Positions 45,790 through 55,571 of a DNA stretch of 64,000 bases are shown piece after piece (position 1 is the first letter of the stretch; every line of letters begins with the position of its first letter). A model generated the notes under the pieces. It made no database searches and was not told where the DNA came from. It worked only from the letters and a program-made list of their open reading frames with translations. The translations under genes and the position numbers were made by a program. The stretch lies in the NCBI RefSeq assembly GCF_943193065.1, contig NZ_CALPCS010000001.1, forward strand, positions 124,001-188,000, read 5' to 3'. Source of the DNA: Veillonella agrestimuris (lineage in GTDB: Bacteria; Bacillota; Negativicutes; Veillonellales; Veillonellaceae).

Positions 45790-47064
45790 TTAAGGGTTGA
45801 ATGGGAATAGAATTGGTAACAAGATCAAAGATACGATAGCAGATACAATAATCAAAGGTACCCCTGCTTTCACGAAATCTTTGAAGCTATAACCAGCTAC
45901 GTTATAAACCATTGTGTTCGCCGGCATACCAATTGGTGTTGCATATGCAAGAGAACTGGAAATAACAATGGCTACAAGAATAGCACGTGGATCGTAACCA
46001 AGTGTAGACGCCAATGTTAAACCAATTGGTGCTAACAATGCAACGTCTGCTGTATTGGACATGAAGTTTGTCATAAATACAGACAACCAGAACAATACGA
46101 GAAGCAATACGAACGGATTTGGCGTATCACCAAGACCTTTAACGATAAGATCTGCAATATATGCACCTGTACCGGATTTTACCATTGCTGTACCGAGAGC
46201 CAAGGAACCAGCAAACAATAAAATCGTTTTCATATCGATAGATTTTACAGCTGCTGTTTCACTAATAACGCCAGTAGCTACAAGAACCAAAGCGCCAACC
46301 CAGGCACTAACGGCTAAGGAAACGCCGATTTGTTTTTCAAAAATCATAGCTAAAATAGTAAGAATTAATACTAAACCAGCTGTCCATTTTTTCCAAACAG
46401 GCACATTGCTATAATCATCATTTTCACTATAACTAGCATCTGGTGTGCGACTTGGTTTTTCTGGTAAGAAACGTTTACCAATAAATGCGTAGAAAATCGT
46501 ACCAATAATAAGCATTGGCAAACCTACTAAGCCATAATCAAAGAAACCAAAGGATCCCAAACCAGCATTTTGCAAGTTGGAGTTTGCAATCATATTGCCT
46601 GGAGAACCAATCATGGAGATATTGCCACCCATAGCAGCAGCAAAGACGATTGGCATCAATAATCTAGTAGAATTAAAACCACCTTTTTTCGCAATCCCCA
46701 TAACTACAGGAATCATTACGGCTGCCGTACCAGTATTAGACAAGAAACCTGACATAATACCAGTAAGCATCATAACGGAAATAATAAGGATAGTTTCATT
46801 TTTAGCAAACTTAGTTACTACATTACCAACAGCAACAGCTACCCCTGTTTCGAAGAAAGCTGCACCGATGATAAACATTGCCATAAATAAAATAACATTC
46901 GAATCAACGAAACCTGCGAAGGCTTCTTTTGCAGTCAATACACCAGCAAGGTGTAAACCTACAGCAGTAATCATTGCTGTAACAGACAATGGGAGTTTCT
47001 CCATTGCAAACATTACGATTGCAAACACGAGGAACCCCAATGTGACCATAATACTATAATCCAT
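45790..47064 (-). CDS. SLC13/DASS-family anion (dicarboxylate) transporter
   Basis: This 424-residue inner-membrane transporter has about 11-12 helices. The start is the ATG at 47064 (MDYSIMVTLGFLVFAIVMFA), preceded by AAAGGA; the longer upstream frame has a polar, atypical start. Motifs of the ion-transporter superfamily include SNTGTAAVMIPVVMGIA (SNT) in the first half and FMSNTADVALLAPIGLTLA in the second, the two substrate/sodium hairpins. Directly downstream of the fumarase/tartrate dehydratase genes (about 100 bases), it probably carries fumarate, malate, succinate or tartrate. Confidence 0.88.
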   Translation of the reverse strand: MDYSIMVTLGFLVFAIVMFAMEKLPLSVTAMITAVGLHLAGVLTAKEAFAGFVDSNVILFMAMFIIGAAFFETGVAVAVGNVVTKFAKNETILIISVMMLTGIMSGFLSNTGTAAVMIPVVMGIAKKGGFNSTRLLMPIVFAAAMGGNISMIGSPGNMIANSNLQNAGLGSFGFFDYGLVGLPMLIIGTIFYAFIGKRFLPEKPSRTPDASYSENDDYSNVPVWKKWTAGLVLILTILAMIFEKQIGVSLAVSAWVGALVLVATGVISETAAVKSIDMKTILLFAGSLALGTAMVKSGTGAYIADLIVKGLGDTPNPFVLLLVLFWLSVFMTNFMSNTADVALLAPIGLTLASTLGYDPRAILVAIVISSSLAYATPIGMPANTMVYNVAGYSFKDFVKAGVPLIIVSAIVSLILLPILFPFNP

Positions 47065-47162
47065 GAGAACATTCCTTTCATGGCAGTCATACCCCAATAG
47101 TATATACAAGAATGATTGCTTATGTAAAGTTTTTATATATACTTAATGCTCATTTATAAAAA

Positions 47163-47774
47163 CTATTTAATAAAGCTTACATGCTTGTAGATTTCTTCTA
47201 ATACTTCTTCTTTTTTAGCATTATATTCTACTTTTTTATTTTCAAAGTAATTATCTCCTTTCGCATCAATAGATACGATAAGAGGACCAAATTCTTTGAC
47301 TCTGCAAGTCCATAATGCTTCAGGCATACCTAATTCACGCCAGTTAGCAGATTCAATTTCTTCTACCTCTGTAGCTGCTAATACAGCATTCCCTGCAGGG
47401 AATACGCAGTGAAGAGCACCAAACTCTTTACAAGCACGCGCCGTTTCAGAACCCATGCCGCCTTTGCCGACAATCAAACGCACCCCCGTTTGTTTAACAA
47501 ATTCGTATTCGAATTTTTCCATCCTCATCGATGTGGTAGGCCCTACAGAAATCATTTCAAATGTATCATCTCCATGGTCGCGCACGATAGGACCAGCATG
47601 AAGGATAGCACCATCACGAACGTCAACAGGCAATTCACGTCCGTATTCAACGAGACGACGATGAGCTACATCACGGCACGTCGTAATATGTCCATTTAAA
47701 TAGATAATATCGCCTGCTTTAATATTCTCAAGGTCAGATGCCTGAATTGGGGTTGTCAAAATATGCTTAGCCAT
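47163..47774 (-). CDS. Class I fumarate hydratase / L-tartrate dehydratase, beta subunit
   Basis: This 203-residue small subunit of a two-part iron-sulfur hydro-lyase matches the C-terminal half of one-chain class I fumarases. Typical segments are [51 protein letters not shown] and [18 protein letters not shown]. Its ATG overlaps the last base of the alpha subunit gene (TAATG), with AAGGAG ahead, so the two subunits are made in equal amounts. In a lactate/propionate fermenter the reaction would be malate to fumarate. Tartrate dehydratase has the same architecture and cannot be excluded. Confidence 0.9.
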   Translation of the reverse strand: MAKHILTTPIQASDLENIKAGDIIYLNGHITTCRDVAHRRLVEYGRELPVDVRDGAILHAGPIVRDHGDDTFEMISVGPTTSMRMEKFEYEFVKQTGVRLIVGKGGMGSETARACKEFGALHCVFPAGNAVLAATEVEEIESANWRELGMPEALWTCRVKEFGPLIVSIDAKGDNYFENKKVEYNAKKEEVLEEIYKHVSFIK

Positions 47775-48676
47775 TAGAATGTCACTCCTTTGTGAGAAAG
47801 AATTTCGTACTTACCATCTTTATCAAATACTACATGCCCACGGCGATGGTTCCAACAACCAACGTTAACAGCTACAGAAATAACCGATGGATGGCGCGAC
47901 CCATGTTCAATATTTACACCCAGTACAGATTTGTCGCCACCCATACCTTGTGGTCCAATTTGCAACGCATTGATACCATCTTCCAATAATTGTTCCATAT
48001 AGGCCGCCTTTTCATTATTCGCTTTAGACGAAACAGGTCTCATTAATGCCTTTTTAGACATCATCGCGGCTGTATCGATAGACGTGGCAATACCAACGCC
48101 GACTAACAACGGAGGACAAGCATTTAAACCATAACTCGTCATGAGATCTAGCACAAACTTAGCCACCCCTTCATAGCCTTCACCAGGCATCAATGTTTTA
48201 CCAGAGCCAGGCAAGGAACAACCACCACCGGCCATATACGGAAAAATTTCTACCTTATCACTACTAGGCACAATGTCCCACGTAATATAAGGAGCTGTGC
48301 GGCCGATATTTTTTCCCGTATTAAATTCATCAAACGTTTCTACACAATTATGACGCAATGGCGCATCTTGTGTTGCTTTGAAAGTAGCGTCTCGAAGGAT
48401 CTCTTCTAATTCACCAATTAAAGGATAATTAGAGCCTACTTTCACCCAAAATTGTAGTACCCCTGTATCTTGGCACGATGGACGATTTAATTCAAACGCC
48501 AAGTCTTGATTGGTTTTCATCGTTTCATAAATTGTTTTTGCCAATGGATTTTTTTCGTCTGCTGCTAATTCTTGAATTTTTGTTTCTACATCATCTGGTA
48601 GTTTCTTTGCAATATGAGCAATAAATTCTGCCATGACTCTTGTCATCTCTTGTACTTGTTGTTCTTTTGTACTCAT
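47774..48676 (-). CDS. Class I fumarate hydratase / L-tartrate dehydratase, alpha subunit
   Basis: This 300-residue large subunit carries the [4Fe-4S] cluster. Candidate cysteine ligands are in [25 protein letters not shown] and [10 protein letters not shown]. The start is the second of two adjacent ATGs (48676, [13 protein letters not shown]), 6 bases after GGAGG; a longer reading to 48739 has no support. The beta subunit gene overlaps by one base and a DASS transporter follows, giving a C4-dicarboxylate module. This step fits the succinate/propionate pathway of Veillonella-type lactate fermentation. Confidence 0.9.
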   Translation of the reverse strand: MSTKEQQVQEMTRVMAEFIAHIAKKLPDDVETKIQELAADEKNPLAKTIYETMKTNQDLAFELNRPSCQDTGVLQFWVKVGSNYPLIGELEEILRDATFKATQDAPLRHNCVETFDEFNTGKNIGRTAPYITWDIVPSSDKVEIFPYMAGGGCSLPGSGKTLMPGEGYEGVAKFVLDLMTSYGLNACPPLLVGVGIATSIDTAAMMSKKALMRPVSSKANNEKAAYMEQLLEDGINALQIGPQGMGGDKSVLGVNIEHGSRHPSVISVAVNVGCWNHRRGHVVFDKDGKYEILSHKGVTF

Positions 48677-49001
48677 CATAAACCTCCATATTGAAACTTT
48701 GTCTATCATGTATGATTGCACTCTATGATATAACTGCATGATATATGTTTTCTATACTTCCATTCTACTGATTCTAAGAGATAGAACTATCCTTCTAAGC
48801 ATATCCTTTTTCGCCCTCTGAAAGTTGCTATGACCAGTACATCTATAAATATATGCTGCAAATAACAGATTGCCATATATAATTTCACCCATCCATATAT
48901 ACAAAAAGAGACTATAAACACAGTATTATTTATAGTCTCACTAGTCAATTAAGGATTTTACTATATGTAATTTTACCTATACCTAATGATTTTAGATAAG
49001 T
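48677..49001. other. 325-base gap between the fumarase operon and the AraC regulator
   Basis: It contains the AraC-gene terminator (48908-48939) at its right and about 200 bases of AT-rich DNA upstream of the fumarase genes, where their promoter must lie. No convincing gene or riboswitch was seen. Confidence 0.55.
48908..48939 (-). terminator. Terminator after the AraC-family gene
   Basis: The 11-bp stem GAGACTATAAA/TTTATAGTCTC has a 10-base loop and is followed by TTTTTGTATA on the minus strand. It lies about 60 bases past the stop codon. Confidence 0.85.
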
Positions 49002-50039
49002 CTATTTGAGAATCTCTAAAAGTTTTTCTAATTCAGATTGTACGATTTTTAATCGATCCTCTTTTGTTTCAGTCTCATTCTCTGTATTAAGGTCTTTCAA
49101 AATCGCCAACACATCATCAGACTGCGCAGAAATCAGTTCTTTCCAATCATGTAATTTTGTTTCTCGCCCTACTTCCTTGGCAATGGACCGATAATGAGAT
49201 GGAGTTGTATGGAATTGCTTTTTAAAAGCTACATTAAAGGCTTTAATATCGGCAAAGCCAACGCTATTAGCAATGCGAGATATAGGTTCATCAGAATTTG
49301 CAAGGCGTACTGTAGCTTCTCTCAATCGAAGGCGCAGTAGATACTCCATAAAAGATATGCCCATGTGACGTTTAAAAAATTGTGATGTATAGGCTACACT
49401 ATAGCCACCAATATTAGCGATATCTTCTAATTCTATTTTTCCGTGGTAATTATCATCAATATAAGAAATCATATCGACAAAGGTAGTGGATGATGTATCT
49501 TTAGATCGCACAAGTATGGAGTCCGTTTTATGATGTAATACTTCTTCATACACATCATAAGCCAATATAGAAAACTGTTGTTCCATAAATAGACTCGGTG
49601 ATATGTTAGACTCATTATGTTTTCGTCCCATAGTCTCCCAAGCTATATCGTATTGATGCAGCATCATAGCAGCCACGTGATGTCGCACATGTTCATAGAA
49701 AGGCGTGTCTCTGTTCTCACTATCCGAATGAAGGACAAAATGGTACCCATCAAATTGTGAGTCAAAGGCCGTAAAATACTCTTTATCGATATGCATAACG
49801 ATAGCCATCGTATCCGGCTCCAAAGCCAATGTAGCATGTCCGATTTGCGGTGAAATGATTACTACATCAAAGGGATTCATTTTGAATACCTCTGCATTAC
49901 AGCTCATCTCCAAATGGCCTTTCAGCAAAATGAGGATTTCCACGTCATCATGCCAATTGTAATGATAGGAACTGACCTTATAAATGTGACTGCTAAACTG
50001 TATGTGATTATGGTTGTATATATAATAAAAATAATCCAT
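49002..50039 (-). CDS. AraC-family transcriptional regulator
   Basis: This 345-residue regulator has an N-terminal cupin-like sensing domain (about 1-130; YNWHDDVEILILLKGHLEM is the typical sugar-isomerase-like strand pair). Two helix-turn-helix motifs lie at about 195-285: IELEDIANIGGYSVAYTSQFFKR and EPISRIANSVGFADIKAFNVAFKKQF. A C-terminal extension of about 60 residues is charged and helical (SQSDDVLAILKDLNTENETE to LEKLLEILK), unusual for the family, and could aid dimerisation. The target is unknown; neighbours are the fumarase operon and the MobA-MobB fusion. Confidence 0.9.
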   Translation of the reverse strand: MDYFYYIYNHNHIQFSSHIYKVSSYHYNWHDDVEILILLKGHLEMSCNAEVFKMNPFDVVIISPQIGHATLALEPDTMAIVMHIDKEYFTAFDSQFDGYHFVLHSDSENRDTPFYEHVRHHVAAMMLHQYDIAWETMGRKHNESNISPSLFMEQQFSILAYDVYEEVLHHKTDSILVRSKDTSSTTFVDMISYIDDNYHGKIELEDIANIGGYSVAYTSQFFKRHMGISFMEYLLRLRLREATVRLANSDEPISRIANSVGFADIKAFNVAFKKQFHTTPSHYRSIAKEVGRETKLHDWKELISAQSDDVLAILKDLNTENETETKEDRLKIVQSELEKLLEILK

Positions 50040-50112
50040 ATGTATACTCAGTTTATATATTCAAAAACTAATTCTAATTTGAGTGTTTTATATCGAGATT
50101 TAAATTCTGAAA

Positions 50113-51237
50113 TCAACGACGCACCATTTTTTCTATATGCCCAACTATATGAGGCAAAGTTTCATCTAACGTCGCTAACGCAACTGTACATATCCGTTCA
50201 TCTTCGGTACTGATTAAATCAGCCTGCTCGGGATCCACTACCACTTCAATACTGGGAAAGACCCCTTGGCTACGCGTTTCTAATAGAACGATGTCTACAG
50301 GTAATTGTTGCGTCAAATGATATACGTCCATTTGCTGTTCTGTACGAAGACGAACAGCCGTCTCCGTTGGTCCTGCAATAGCTACTGCACAAGCTCCGGC
50401 ATTATAAGCTGTGTCCGTATCTGTCCCTTCATGGTCCATTTGAAATCCATGACTATCGCTTTTTACAACACCTACAGCTATACCTTTTTCTGATAATGTT
50501 TCTACTAACTTTGTAACGACTGTCGTTTTCCCTGTTTTTCTATGTTTTGCAACGATACTAAGGACTGGTACTTGTCGTTCTTTATTAACAGCTTCTGCTC
50601 TCGCCCACTTGTACTCATCATAATAATTAACATTTCGCAAAGCCTTTTTACAATGATTAGCATCTATTACAGAGACTTTATGTAACATATTAATAAAACC
50701 ACGAAGCGACATGTCTTCACTAGCTAATGCATGAGGCAATACATCTTTAACTGCTGTTTTATAAATGCCTGCCATCGGTTCTAGACAGCGTTGATCATTT
50801 AATGTTGTGTCAGCATCGACGATACTAGGAATAATAGCATCCCATGGTTCATCTACTTCATATAGCCATTCATAATATAAAGATATATCCATAAACGGCA
50901 TATCTACAGCAAGTAATGCGTAGGCTTCACTTCTACCTACTGATAAGGAGCTATATAGTCCACCTAAAGGACCAGACCGCTCAACAGAATCCCGAACAAT
51001 AGAAACTCTTTGAGACTCCTCATTCGACAATGTATCGATAATATTATGTTGAATCTCTTGAGCTAATACTTCATCGGTACCAACAGAAATTAAAATATCA
51101 TCGATGTCGTGTTCTAGTGCATTTCGTAAAGCGTGAGAGATGAGACTTTCACCATTCGTCCACGGCAACAAAGCCTTCGGCCGTGCCATACGAGAACTAA
51201 GACCACCTGCAAGTATAATCAAACCTAACTTAGACAC
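50113..51237 (-). CDS. MobA-like nucleotidyltransferase fused to MobB (molybdenum cofactor nucleotide attachment)
   Basis: This 374-residue fusion starts with a MobA/MocA-type nucleotidyltransferase (about 1-195): LIILAGGLSSRMARPKALLPW, with LAVDMPFMD as the metal-binding loop. A MobB P-loop domain (about 207-374) follows, VPVLSIVAKHRKTGKTTVVTKLVETL. MobA attaches GMP (MocA: CMP) to molybdopterin; MobB is an accessory GTPase. Xanthine dehydrogenase-like enzymes usually use the cytosine form, so the N-terminal domain may be MocA-like. The start is a GTG overlapping the end of the ThiT-like gene by 8 bases (GTGTCTAA), so translation is coupled. Confidence 0.85.
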   Translation of the reverse strand: MSKLGLIILAGGLSSRMARPKALLPWTNGESLISHALRNALEHDIDDILISVGTDEVLAQEIQHNIIDTLSNEESQRVSIVRDSVERSGPLGGLYSSLSVGRSEAYALLAVDMPFMDISLYYEWLYEVDEPWDAIIPSIVDADTTLNDQRCLEPMAGIYKTAVKDVLPHALASEDMSLRGFINMLHKVSVIDANHCKKALRNVNYYDEYKWARAEAVNKERQVPVLSIVAKHRKTGKTTVVTKLVETLSEKGIAVGVVKSDSHGFQMDHEGTDTDTAYNAGACAVAIAGPTETAVRLRTEQQMDVYHLTQQLPVDIVLLETRSQGVFPSIEVVVDPEQADLISTEDERICTVALATLDETLPHIVGHIEKMVRR

Positions 51238-51760
51238 TGCGTTTCAAACCTCTTTTTACTGCTTTATAAATAAAGACAAATACAATAATATTAATAATCC
51301 CATCAGGGAGCATATACGATGCATTATAAACCATGGAATAGATCCATGGATTTTCCCCCTGTGGCGCATAACTAGCAAATACAATTGCGCCACTCGTTAC
51401 AGAAGCCATCCATCTAAGGGCAATGGCCACAATAGGGCCAATGACGAGACCGCCTGTTACATTTCGGAAATAACCACATACACCAATAGCACCGTAAGCA
51501 ACGATATAATCTAAGATAATACTTAAATAGTGAATGGAAGATTTAAAACCTAACAAAAAGTGCAATATTCCATACACTACACCTGCCAATACCCCTTTAG
51601 AACCGCCCCAACGATAGGCAAAAATCATTAACGGCACTAGAGATGCCGCTTTGATAGAACCTCCTTGAGGCATATGAAAGATAACAATAAAAGATAATAC
51701 TTGCGCTATAGCTATTGCCACACCTGCCTCGGCAAGCATTCGCGTTTTTGACTGACCCAT
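51230..51760 (-). CDS. thiT: ThiT-like ECF transporter substrate-binding (S) component
   Basis: This inner-membrane protein of 176 residues has about six hydrophobic helices and resembles the energy-coupling-factor S component for thiamine. Typical features are AEAGVAIAIAQVLSFIVIFHMPQGGSIKAASLVPLMIFAYRWG in helices 1-2, GIQ/GVVYGILHFLLG, and ILDYIVAYGAIGVCGYF. The start at 51760 follows AGGAGG by 9 bases; the longer upstream frame crosses the divergent guaC promoter. No TPP riboswitch fits in the short gap to guaC. The energising EcfAAT module is not in the window. Coupling with the MobA-MobB fusion is odd and functionally unexplained. Confidence 0.82.
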   Translation of the reverse strand: MGQSKTRMLAEAGVAIAIAQVLSFIVIFHMPQGGSIKAASLVPLMIFAYRWGGSKGVLAGVVYGILHFLLGFKSSIHYLSIILDYIVAYGAIGVCGYFRNVTGGLVIGPIVAIALRWMASVTSGAIVFASYAPQGENPWIYSMVYNASYMLPDGIINIIVFVFIYKAVKRGLKRSV

Positions 51761-51790
51761 GAAACTCAACCTCCTAATATTCGGAACATA

Positions 51791-51819
51791 TTGAAAATTC
51801 AAAGTAAATTCAGTATAAT
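51791..51819 (+). promoter_or_regulatory. Sigma70 promoter of guaC
   Basis: TTGAAA (51791-51796), a 17-base spacer and a perfect TATAAT (51814-51819) lie 45 bases upstream of the guaC ATG. A strong AAAGGAG ribosome binding site follows at 51846-51852. Confidence 0.85.
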
Positions 51820-51863
51820 GGTACAGGTTCCTTTTATTATACCTCAAAGGAGATATAGAAACT

Positions 51864-52850
51864 ATGATTAATACAACAAATATCTTTGATTATGAAGACG
51901 TACAACTGATTCCTAACAAATGTATCGTTAATAGTCGCAGCGAATGTGACACACAAGTAAAATTAGGTAATCGTACTTTTAAATTACCTGTAGTACCTGC
52001 TAACATGCAAACTATTATTGATGAAGAATTAGCTGAAAAACTAGCTTCTCAAGGCTATTTCTACATCATGCACCGCTTCCAACCAGAGCGCCGTTTAGAC
52101 TTCGTCAAACGCATGCATTCTCTAAACTTATATGCTTCTATTTCTATTGGCGTAAAAGAAGAAGAATTTGCTTTAGTTGACGAATTAGCAGCAGCTAACC
52201 TTATTCCTGATTATATCACAATCGATATCGCTCATGGTCATTCCAATGCTGTTATTGATATGATTCAATATATCAAAAAACATTTGCCAAGCACCTTCGT
52301 TATTGCTGGTAACGTAGGTACGCCTGAAGCAGTACGTGAACTTGAAAACGCTGGTGCTGACGCTACCAAAGTAGGTATCGGTCCTGGTAAAGTTTGTATT
52401 ACTAAATTAAAAACTGGTTTTGGTACTGGTGGCTGGCAATTGGCGGCAGTTCGTTGGTGCGCAAAAGCGGCTACGAAACCGATCATCGCTGACGGCGGTA
52501 TCCGCGACCACGGCGACATCGCTAAATCTATCCGCTTCGGTGCCACAATGGTTATGATTGGTTCCCTCTTCGCTGGTCATCAAGAATCTCCAGGGGAAGA
52601 AAAAATCGTAGACGGCAAGGCTGTAAAAGAATATTTCGGCTCTGCTTCTGAATTCCAAAAAGGAGAACGTAAAAACGTAGAAGGCAAAAAAATCTTCATT
52701 CCTTCTAAAGGTTCTATTTTTGACACATTAGTAGAAATGGAACAAGATTTACAATCTGCCATTTCTTATGCTGGTGGTACTACATTAGATGCCATCCGCA
52801 AAGTAGACTACGTATTAGTGAAAAACTCTATTTTCAACGGCGATCGCTAA
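51864..52850 (+). CDS. guaC: GMP reductase
   Basis: This 328-residue IMPDH/GMPR-family barrel enzyme reduces GMP to IMP with NADPH, releasing ammonia. The sequence begins [15 protein letters not shown]. It has the catalytic cysteine loop [19 protein letters not shown], where the IMPDH cysteine loop would read [26 protein letters not shown] carries the phosphate-binding residues. No CBS pair is inserted, which favours GMP reductase over IMP dehydrogenase. It is one of the few plus-strand genes, with its own promoter and a double terminator. Its role is to return guanine nucleotides to the IMP/adenine branch. Confidence 0.93.
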   Translation: MINTTNIFDYEDVQLIPNKCIVNSRSECDTQVKLGNRTFKLPVVPANMQTIIDEELAEKLASQGYFYIMHRFQPERRLDFVKRMHSLNLYASISIGVKEEEFALVDELAAANLIPDYITIDIAHGHSNAVIDMIQYIKKHLPSTFVIAGNVGTPEAVRELENAGADATKVGIGPGKVCITKLKTGFGTGGWQLAAVRWCAKAATKPIIADGGIRDHGDIAKSIRFGATMVMIGSLFAGHQESPGEEKIVDGKAVKEYFGSASEFQKGERKNVEGKKIFIPSKGSIFDTLVEMEQDLQSAISYAGGTTLDAIRKVDYVLVKNSIFNGDR

Positions 52851-52883
52851 TTACATTGAACTAATGAAGCATACAAAATAAAA

Positions 52884-52906
52884 TAGGGGGATTTTGAATC
52901 CCCCTA
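52884..52906 (+). terminator. First hairpin after guaC
   Basis: The 10-bp stem TAGGGGGATT/AATCCCCCTA has a 3-base loop, 34 bases after the guaC stop. It lacks a clean T tract, so it may add stability or pause polymerase ahead of the stronger hairpin that follows. Confidence 0.55.
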
Positions 52907-52915
52907 TAACCTAAA

Positions 52916-52960
52916 AAAGGGCTGTCATACATGTATAATGTACATGTATGACAGCCCTTT
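52916..52960. terminator. Bidirectional terminator between convergent guaC and the MFS gene
   Basis: A perfect 20-bp stem (AAAGGGCTGTC...GACAGCCCTTT) with a 5-base loop is flanked by an A run on the left and a T run on the right. It can stop transcription from guaC (+) and from the MFS gene (-), whose stop is about 70 bases away. Confidence 0.92.
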
Positions 52961-53032
52961 TTATATGCAATTATATATGCCACCCGTATTCCGCATCAAA
53001 TACAGCCCCATATCATCCAATAAAATACTCGC

Positions 53033-54220
53033 TTACACTTCGCTTTCATCCTTACTAGATTCCATTAAGGAATACGCATATTTCCCGACAAAACCACTAA
53101 GTCCTAATAAGACAGCAATGAAAATAAAAGCCACCATCAAACTAGAGGCATGAGCAATATAGCCAATAAGAGCTGGCCCCATAAGTATCCCTGCATAACC
53201 TAGTAATGTAGATGTAGCAATAGCTTGTGCCATAGGTACCATACGTTGCTCTCCCATAGCAGAAAATAAGTTAGGTACAACCATGGATAAAACAATACCT
53301 AAAAACAAGTACATATACATAGATGCATAGCCTGGTAACAACACAATGAATCCCATCGCAAGGGCACCTAATAGATACCCTCCGACAACAACGGTTTTAG
53401 AGGACATATGTTGGCCCATTCGATTCCCTAATAAGCGACCTATCGTCATGGCAGCATTAAAGAACATAACTCCCATCACCGCTTCTTCGATAATGATATT
53501 CTTATCTTCAAATAAGTACAATGCACTCCAGTCCCCCACCGCACCTTCTGCTAAATAAGAAACAAAAGAAAGCAAACCAAAAATAATGGCAATTTTGTGG
53601 AATGACAAAGGATTTTTCGATTTCCTATCCGACTTAGCTGTTGGATCCGTGCCAAAAGGCAACATAAAACGACTAATAATAGCCATGGCTATAACTAATA
53701 GAATCAATAAGCCCCAAATACTTTCCTCTACTGGTAAGCCTAAGACTTTCAATAGTACTACAAGTACCCCAGCACCGAAGAAACCGCCTAAACTCCAGCC
53801 ACCATGGAAGGCGCCCATCAATCGCTTTTTACTTACCTTTTCTGTCAAAACAGCTTGTAAGTTAGCCGACGAGCTACTAATACCAAGACCAAGACCAAAA
53901 AAGAAAAGCGCTACAGTCGTACTCATGATTGTGGTGCCCATCGTTACACCGGCTAACGACGCCATACCAATGACGCTGCCTAGGAAAACCGTATTTTTAC
54001 AGCCCCAAGACTCAACAAGTTTTCCTGCAATAGCCATAGCTAAACAAGACCCAAGACCTAACAACAGAATCATAGACCCTAGTACATCTTCACCAATAGT
54101 TAGTTTTGCTTTCAAATACGGTACGAACCCCGCCCATAAAGCCGTATACATACCGGGAATGAAAAAAGCCATAAAAGCGCTACGAATATTTGATTTGGAT
54201 ATAATATATTCCTCGTTCAT
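53033..54220 (-). CDS. Major facilitator superfamily transporter
   Basis: This 395-residue inner-membrane protein has about 12 helices (AFMAFFIPGMYTALWAGFVP is helix 1). Motifs resembling the MFS loop 2-3 signature include GSCLAMAIAGKLVESWGCK. The central loop (about 190-210) is rich in lysine and serine (TDPTAKSDRKSKN). It resembles sugar/fucose-like or YbjJ-type MFS members, but no substrate can be named from sequence. It is the last gene before the convergent terminator and follows an M20 hydrolase by about 45 bases, probably in one transcript. Confidence 0.87.
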   Translation of the reverse strand: MNEEYIISKSNIRSAFMAFFIPGMYTALWAGFVPYLKAKLTIGEDVLGSMILLLGLGSCLAMAIAGKLVESWGCKNTVFLGSVIGMASLAGVTMGTTIMSTTVALFFFGLGLGISSSSANLQAVLTEKVSKKRLMGAFHGGWSLGGFFGAGVLVVLLKVLGLPVEESIWGLLILLVIAMAIISRFMLPFGTDPTAKSDRKSKNPLSFHKIAIIFGLLSFVSYLAEGAVGDWSALYLFEDKNIIIEEAVMGVMFFNAAMTIGRLLGNRMGQHMSSKTVVVGGYLLGALAMGFIVLLPGYASMYMYLFLGIVLSMVVPNLFSAMGEQRMVPMAQAIATSTLLGYAGILMGPALIGYIAHASSLMVAFIFIAVLLGLSGFVGKYAYSLMESSKDESEV

Positions 54221-54264
54221 ATCTGCCTTTCTCTAAAACTATAACACACCTTTAGTTATAGGCT

Positions 54265-55443
54265 TTACTTATTTTCTAATAACCACTGTATGGCATATTC
54301 TGCATATACAGCTGATGCAGCTGACAATATGGAATCATCCATAGTAAAACGATTATTATGATGATCATACACCGCATCTATCTCAGGATTTTGAATGCCA
54401 ATAAAGGCAAAGCATCCTGGTTTTTCTCGTAAATACCACGCAAAATCTTCTCCAGGCATGACTTTGCGCATCTTAGATAATTTATGGACCCCTAATGTAT
54501 CGATAACGACGCGCTCTGCTAACGCACTAGAAGCGGTATCATTAATAGTTGGCGGTACGCGATTTTCATAAATAAATTCTGCTGTTGCACCATAAGCCGC
54601 CGCTGTATGTTCTACGATACGGCGTATCGATGCGACGATGTGTTCCTCTTGTGTAGGATCAAAAAAGCGTACCGTCCCCCCCATAGTCGCTTCACCAGGG
54701 ATGACATTCCATTCTGTACCAGAATGAATATTTCCCACAGTTACTACTACGGAATCTAAAGCGCTTATATTACGAGACACAACTGTTTGTAAATTTAATA
54801 CAATAGCACTCGCTACTACGACAGCATCGATAGCTTGGTGTGGTTGCGCTCCATGACCTTGTTTGCCTTTTACGTTGATGTTAAACAGACTACTCGCTGC
54901 CATACGCGGTCCTTCTTCAACAGAAACCAATCCTGCTGGCAAATCGATCCATACATGCCCGCCAAAGATGGCATCAATTTCGTTAAACCAATTGCCAAAG
55001 TTGATAAAGTTTTGTGCACCCCCACCTGTTTCTTCAGCTGGTTGGAATACTAAATAGACAGTCCCTTCAATGCGGTCTTTCATATCCATCAACATCTTGG
55101 CCGCCCCTAAGAGTATGGCCATATGTCCATCATGACCACAGGCATGCATCTTGCCTTCTACGGTCGATTTGAAATCAAATGTATTATGCTCCACTACAGG
55201 CAACGCATCAATGTCGGCACGCAAAGCGATGGCTTTGCCTGTTTTATCACCTCGAATAATACCAATTAAGCCCGTACCGCGCTCTGTGTCCACTTGGACT
55301 TCCACGCCCATAGATTCTAATTCTTTAGCCAAGGTCTTAGTTGTTTCGAACTCTTCGTTACTAAGTTCGGGGTATTTATGAAAATGTCTTCGCCAATCTT
55401 GTACATACGATTGGTACGTTTCAATTAATTCACGGCTATGCAT
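54265..55443 (-). CDS. M20 family amidohydrolase (aminoacylase/IAA-amino acid hydrolase type), copy 1
   Basis: This 392-residue cytoplasmic metallo-amidohydrolase starts with the family pattern WRRHFHKYPELSNEEFETT. It carries MHACGHDGHMAILLGAAKML (metal Cys/His region), VFQPAEETGGGAQ (catalytic Glu pair) and the dimer domain with GKQGHGAQPHQAIDAVV. The last metal His is in MPGEDFAWYL and the following region. Such enzymes deacylate N-acyl amino acids or cleave related amides. It is paralogous to the gene at 55846-57042, with a small 60-residue gene in between. With the adjacent MFS transporter it may form an uptake-and-hydrolysis pair. Confidence 0.9.
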   Translation of the reverse strand: MHSRELIETYQSYVQDWRRHFHKYPELSNEEFETTKTLAKELESMGVEVQVDTERGTGLIGIIRGDKTGKAIALRADIDALPVVEHNTFDFKSTVEGKMHACGHDGHMAILLGAAKMLMDMKDRIEGTVYLVFQPAEETGGGAQNFINFGNWFNEIDAIFGGHVWIDLPAGLVSVEEGPRMAASSLFNINVKGKQGHGAQPHQAIDAVVVASAIVLNLQTVVSRNISALDSVVVTVGNIHSGTEWNVIPGEATMGGTVRFFDPTQEEHIVASIRRIVEHTAAAYGATAEFIYENRVPPTINDTASSALAERVVIDTLGVHKLSKMRKVMPGEDFAWYLREKPGCFAFIGIQNPEIDAVYDHHNNRFTMDDSILSAASAVYAEYAIQWLLENK

Positions 55444-55532
55444 AATAACCTCTTTCTATCTTTATAGCATCTAACTACGCAAGAACGTTTATAGGTATTC
55501 TATAAAATATCTCCATGTAATACATATATAAA

Positions 55533-55563
55533 AGAAAACGACATCCCTAGGGTGTCGTTTTCT
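55533..55563 (-). terminator. Terminator after the 60-residue gene
   Basis: The stem AGAAAACGACA-T-CCC / GGGTGTCGTTTTCT has one bulged T and a minimal TA loop, followed by TTTATATATG on the minus strand. It lies just beyond the small gene. Confidence 0.75.
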
Positions 55564-55571
55564 TATAGGTC

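Noticed and set aside
51761..51863. TPP riboswitch ahead of the ThiT-like gene
   Set aside because: The gap is only about 100 bases, is shared with the divergent guaC promoter, and lacks the CTGAGA core.
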